From the NCBI GenBank assembly GCA_013298845.1, contig JAAFJN010000037.1, forward strand, positions 1-53,475: a DNA stretch of 53,475 bases, read 5' to 3'. Origin of the DNA: Chitinophagales bacterium (GTDB lineage Bacteria; Bacteroidota; Bacteroidia; Chitinophagales; Saprospiraceae). Numbering within the stretch: position 1 is the first letter of the stretch; each line of letters opens with the position of its first letter. Position numbers and translations under genes: made by a program. Shown piece after piece: positions 51,826 through 53,475 of the stretch. Under the pieces are notes generated by a model. The model was given only the letters and a program-made list of their open reading frames with translations. It was not told where the DNA came from and did no database searches.

Positions 51826-52728
51826 ATGACGAAAGAAATCATTACCCGGCGATTTATGGCCATCCAGGACTCTATTTGTGCGGCATTGGAGCAGCAGGAT
51901 GGCGGCCAATTTAAAGAAGATAATTGGGTGCGCGAAGAAGGCGGCGGTGGCCGTACGCGCATCATCGAAGGCGCCTACATTGAAAAAGGCGGGGTGCTTT
52001 TTTCGGCGGTGCACGGTCCGCTCCCGGAAGCGGCGGCTAAAAACATGAAACTGGACGAACCCACCGATTTTTACGCCACGGGGGTATCCATTGTGTTGCA
52101 TCCCCAAAGTCCCATGACGCCCATTATTCACATGAATATTCGCTATTTTGAAACCTCCAACGGCGAAAAATGGTGGTTTGGCGGCGGTATTGACCTTACG
52201 CCGCATTATATCAACCCGGAAGACGCGCGTTTTTTTCACCAGAACCTGAAGAATTCCTGCGACCGCTTTCACCCGGATTTTTACCCGAAATTTAAAGCCA
52301 CCGCCGATGATTATTTTTTCCTGAAACACCGGCAGGAAACCCGCGGCGTGGGCGGCATTTTTTTCGATTACATGGACGAAAAGTCGGGCCTTACCAAAGA
52401 ACAAATTTTCGAATTTGTGGTCGCCGTGGGCGAAACCTTTGCGCCTACCTACGTGGCGTTGATGCAACGGACCCGTGATTTAACCTGGGGTGAACGCGAG
52501 AAAAACTGGCAAATGCTGCGCCGGGGCCGCTACGTGGAATTTAACCTCGTGTGGGACCGTGGCACCAAATTTGGCCTCGAAACCAACGGCCGCACCGAAA
52601 GTATCCTGATGAGTATGCCGCCCATTGCCCATTGGGTGTACAATTACCAACCCGAACCCGGTAGCCCCGAACAACAAACGCTGGAGGGCTTGAAAAAAGG
52701 GTTGAATTGGTTGGAGAAGGGTTTTTAA
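51826..52728 (+). CDS. hemF: Oxygen-dependent coproporphyrinogen III oxidase
   Basis: A 300-residue HemF, which decarboxylates two propionates of coproporphyrinogen III to give protoporphyrinogen IX using oxygen. REEGGGGRTRIIEGAYIEKG (36-55), HMNIRYFETSNGEKWWFGGG (104-123), DLTPHY (125-130), RGVGGIFFDYMDE (about 173-185) and RYVEFNLVWDRGTKFGLETN (about 230-249) are family motifs. It indicates an aerobic life style. The last residues, GLKKGLNWLEKGF, are encoded by sequence that already belongs to a GGTTGAATTGG repeat array, so the C-terminus may have been altered by repeat insertion or expansion. Confidence 0.95.
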   Translation: MTKEIITRRFMAIQDSICAALEQQDGGQFKEDNWVREEGGGGRTRIIEGAYIEKGGVLFSAVHGPLPEAAAKNMKLDEPTDFYATGVSIVLHPQSPMTPIIHMNIRYFETSNGEKWWFGGGIDLTPHYINPEDARFFHQNLKNSCDRFHPDFYPKFKATADDYFFLKHRQETRGVGGIFFDYMDEKSGLTKEQIFEFVVAVGETFAPTYVALMQRTRDLTWGEREKNWQMLRRGRYVEFNLVWDRGTKFGLETNGRTESILMSMPPIAHWVYNYQPEPGSPEQQTLEGLKKGLNWLEKGF

Positions 52729-52783
52729 GGGTTGAATTGGTTGGAAGGGTTGAATTGGTTTTGCCTTTGTAGCGTACACGTTT
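52699..52783 (+). repeat. GGTTGAATT-type array with fixed 3' tail, copy 2
   Basis: Units of GGGTTGAATTGGTTGGA begin inside the last codons of hemF, run past its stop and finish with GGTTTTGCCTTTGTAGCGTA and CACGTTT. The tail matches the one after the array at 7015-7133. The unit is shorter and less regular here. Bases 52784-52906, between this array and the palindrome, show nothing recognisable. Confidence 0.75.
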
Positions 52784-52906
52784 ATTGTTGCTCTTTGTAA
52801 CATTTTTATCACTACGTTACTCGCGCGAAATTGAATTTCGTGTGGAACCATCCATGCGTCTGTGCCACAATCGTAACCGCTCAAAATTAAAAACAAACGT
52901 ATTTTT

Positions 52907-52973
52907 CCGTTTTCCGTTCTCCTCCGTAACGACGGGTTTGAAACCCGTCGTTACGGAGGAGAACGGAAAACGG
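52907..52973. repeat. Perfect 67-base palindrome (33-bp arms, one-base centre)
   Basis: The arms 52907-52939 and 52941-52973 are exact reverse complements around a single G at 52940. The core is TAACGACGGGTTT-G-AAACCCGTCGTTA. It lies between the convergent hemF and TPR genes, 10 bases from the TPR stop codon. It could act as a two-way terminator hairpin or be a REP-like element. No T-tract follows on either side, so a simple intrinsic terminator is not proven. Confidence 0.85.
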
Positions 52974-52982
52974 TTCCTTCCA

Positions 52983-53475
52983 CTACTTCGCAATCGCCGC
53001 CGCTTTTTCCGGCTGCCCCAATTGCTGGTACGCGATAACCAAATTGCGGCGCAATACCTCGTCTTTGGGCGCACCTTTGAGGGCTTTTTCAAAATACACC
53101 ACGGCCTGATCGGGGCGTTGGCTCATGGCAAATGCCGTGCCGAGGTCAATCAGCGTTTGTGTGTCCGTCGAATCGTACGACATGGATTTTTTGAAATACT
53201 CGATAGCCGTGGGCAAATTACCTTTTTGTTGCCCTTCAATACGCCCCAAATCGCGCCAAACCTGCACCAAACGTTCTTTATTCTGTTTGACCGGTTGCAG
53301 CTTGTACGATTCTTCAAAATGCTGAATCGCTTTGGGGAAATTCTTTTTCAAATAAGCAACATTACCCAAACCGAGGGTATTATTAAAGGTAGGCCGCAAC
53401 GCGTAACTGCGTTCAAAACCTTTCAGAGCCTGGGTCAACAACGCGGCCGTATCGGAAGGCGGTGTTGATTTGTCC
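52983..53475 (-). CDS. TPR-repeat protein, partial (N-terminus outside window)
   Basis: The frame is open from the right window edge to a stop at 52983, giving 163 residues of tetratricopeptide repeats. At least four 34-residue helix pairs can be seen, for example TLGLGNVAYLKKNFPKAIQH, DLGTAFAMSQRPDQAVVYFE and NLVIAYQQLGQPEKAAAIAK, with the usual Gly/Ala at position 8 and Pro near the end of each repeat. It ends directly after the last helix. TPR proteins serve as scaffolds, and the partner is unknown. The true start lies outside the window. Confidence 0.8.
   Translation of the reverse strand, partial: DKSTPPSDTAALLTQALKGFERSYALRPTFNNTLGLGNVAYLKKNFPKAIQHFEESYKLQPVKQNKERLVQVWRDLGRIEGQQKGNLPTAIEYFKKSMSYDSTDTQTLIDLGTAFAMSQRPDQAVVYFEKALKGAPKDEVLRRNLVIAYQQLGQPEKAAAIAK

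Noticed and set aside
51775-52467. A 230-residue minus-strand frame overlapping hemF
   Set aside because: hemF on the other strand has complete family motifs; the antisense product has none.
1-53475. tRNA, rRNA or riboswitch genes
   Set aside because: No cloverleaf with a CCA-type end, rRNA segment or familiar riboswitch core was noticed by eye; tRNAscan or Infernal could still find one.

Overview
The window comes from a member of the Bacteroidota, probably a free-living aerobic lineage close to Saprospiria or Chitinophagia. This is inferred from a type IX secretion sorting domain, the pairing of rsmD with a DUF3822 gene, bacteroidete-type -7 boxes (TAnnTTTG) just upstream of several genes, an oxygen-dependent coproporphyrinogen oxidase, and a Wzi/SLBB-type capsule export system. 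No rRNA, tRNA, CRISPR array or intact transposase was seen.

Layout. Bases 1-10 kb are mostly housekeeping and cell-envelope genes on both strands: a partial Hsp70-like chaperone, a LolC/E-type permease, a LuxE-like acyl-protein synthetase, a small lipoprotein, rsmD with DUF3822, a secreted DUF4252 protein with a T9SS tail, a small frameshifted membrane gene, a five-helix membrane protein and a Tat-exported Gfo/Idh/MocA oxidoreductase. The gaps between them hold several kinds of dispersed repeat. From about 51.7 kb back to 10.3 kb, almost everything lies on the minus strand and forms one very large surface-polysaccharide locus, with genes mostly spaced by a few bases or overlapping by 1-8. The right edge (51.8-53.5 kb) holds hemF and a partial TPR gene, separated by a repeat array and a perfect 67-base palindrome.

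The polysaccharide locus, in transcription order: a winged-helix/nucleotidyltransferase-like regulator; UDP-HexNAc 6-dehydrogenase; Wzi; a WbpD-like acetyltransferase; a collapsed AAA/PD-(D/E)XK pseudogene and an Uma2 gene; a WbpE-like aminotransferase; a large SLBB export protein; a Wzz-like protein; a Wzx flippase. An AT-rich core follows: NeuD-like acyltransferase, CBS-nucleotidyltransferase, GT56-like transferase, AsnB-like amidotransferase, glycosyltransferase, Wzy-like polymerase, two deacetylase-like paralogs around a hexapeptide acetyltransferase, glycosyltransferase, WbpB, WbpI, MBOAT and SGNH proteins. A more GC-rich tail has a methyltransferase-like protein, four GT4 glycosyltransferases, CapA, CapK, a GNAT protein, the initiating sugar-phosphate transferase, a DUF4838 lipoprotein, a WbpP-type epimerase, Gmd and Fcl.

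How they work together. The inferred model is a Wzx/Wzy-dependent capsule or exopolysaccharide. A dehydrogenase plus WbpB/E/D/I homologs would supply UDP-2,3-diacetamido-mannuronic acid. Gmd and Fcl would supply GDP-fucose, and the AsnB-like enzyme may amidate a uronic acid. MBOAT/SGNH, NeuD-like, GNAT and hexapeptide proteins would add acyl groups, and the deacetylase-like pair and DUF4838 protein may trim the product. The least explained parts are the duplicated deacetylase-like proteins, the DUF4838 lipoprotein, the CapA/CapK/GNAT block inside a Wzy locus, and the repeat families that sit at gene ends.
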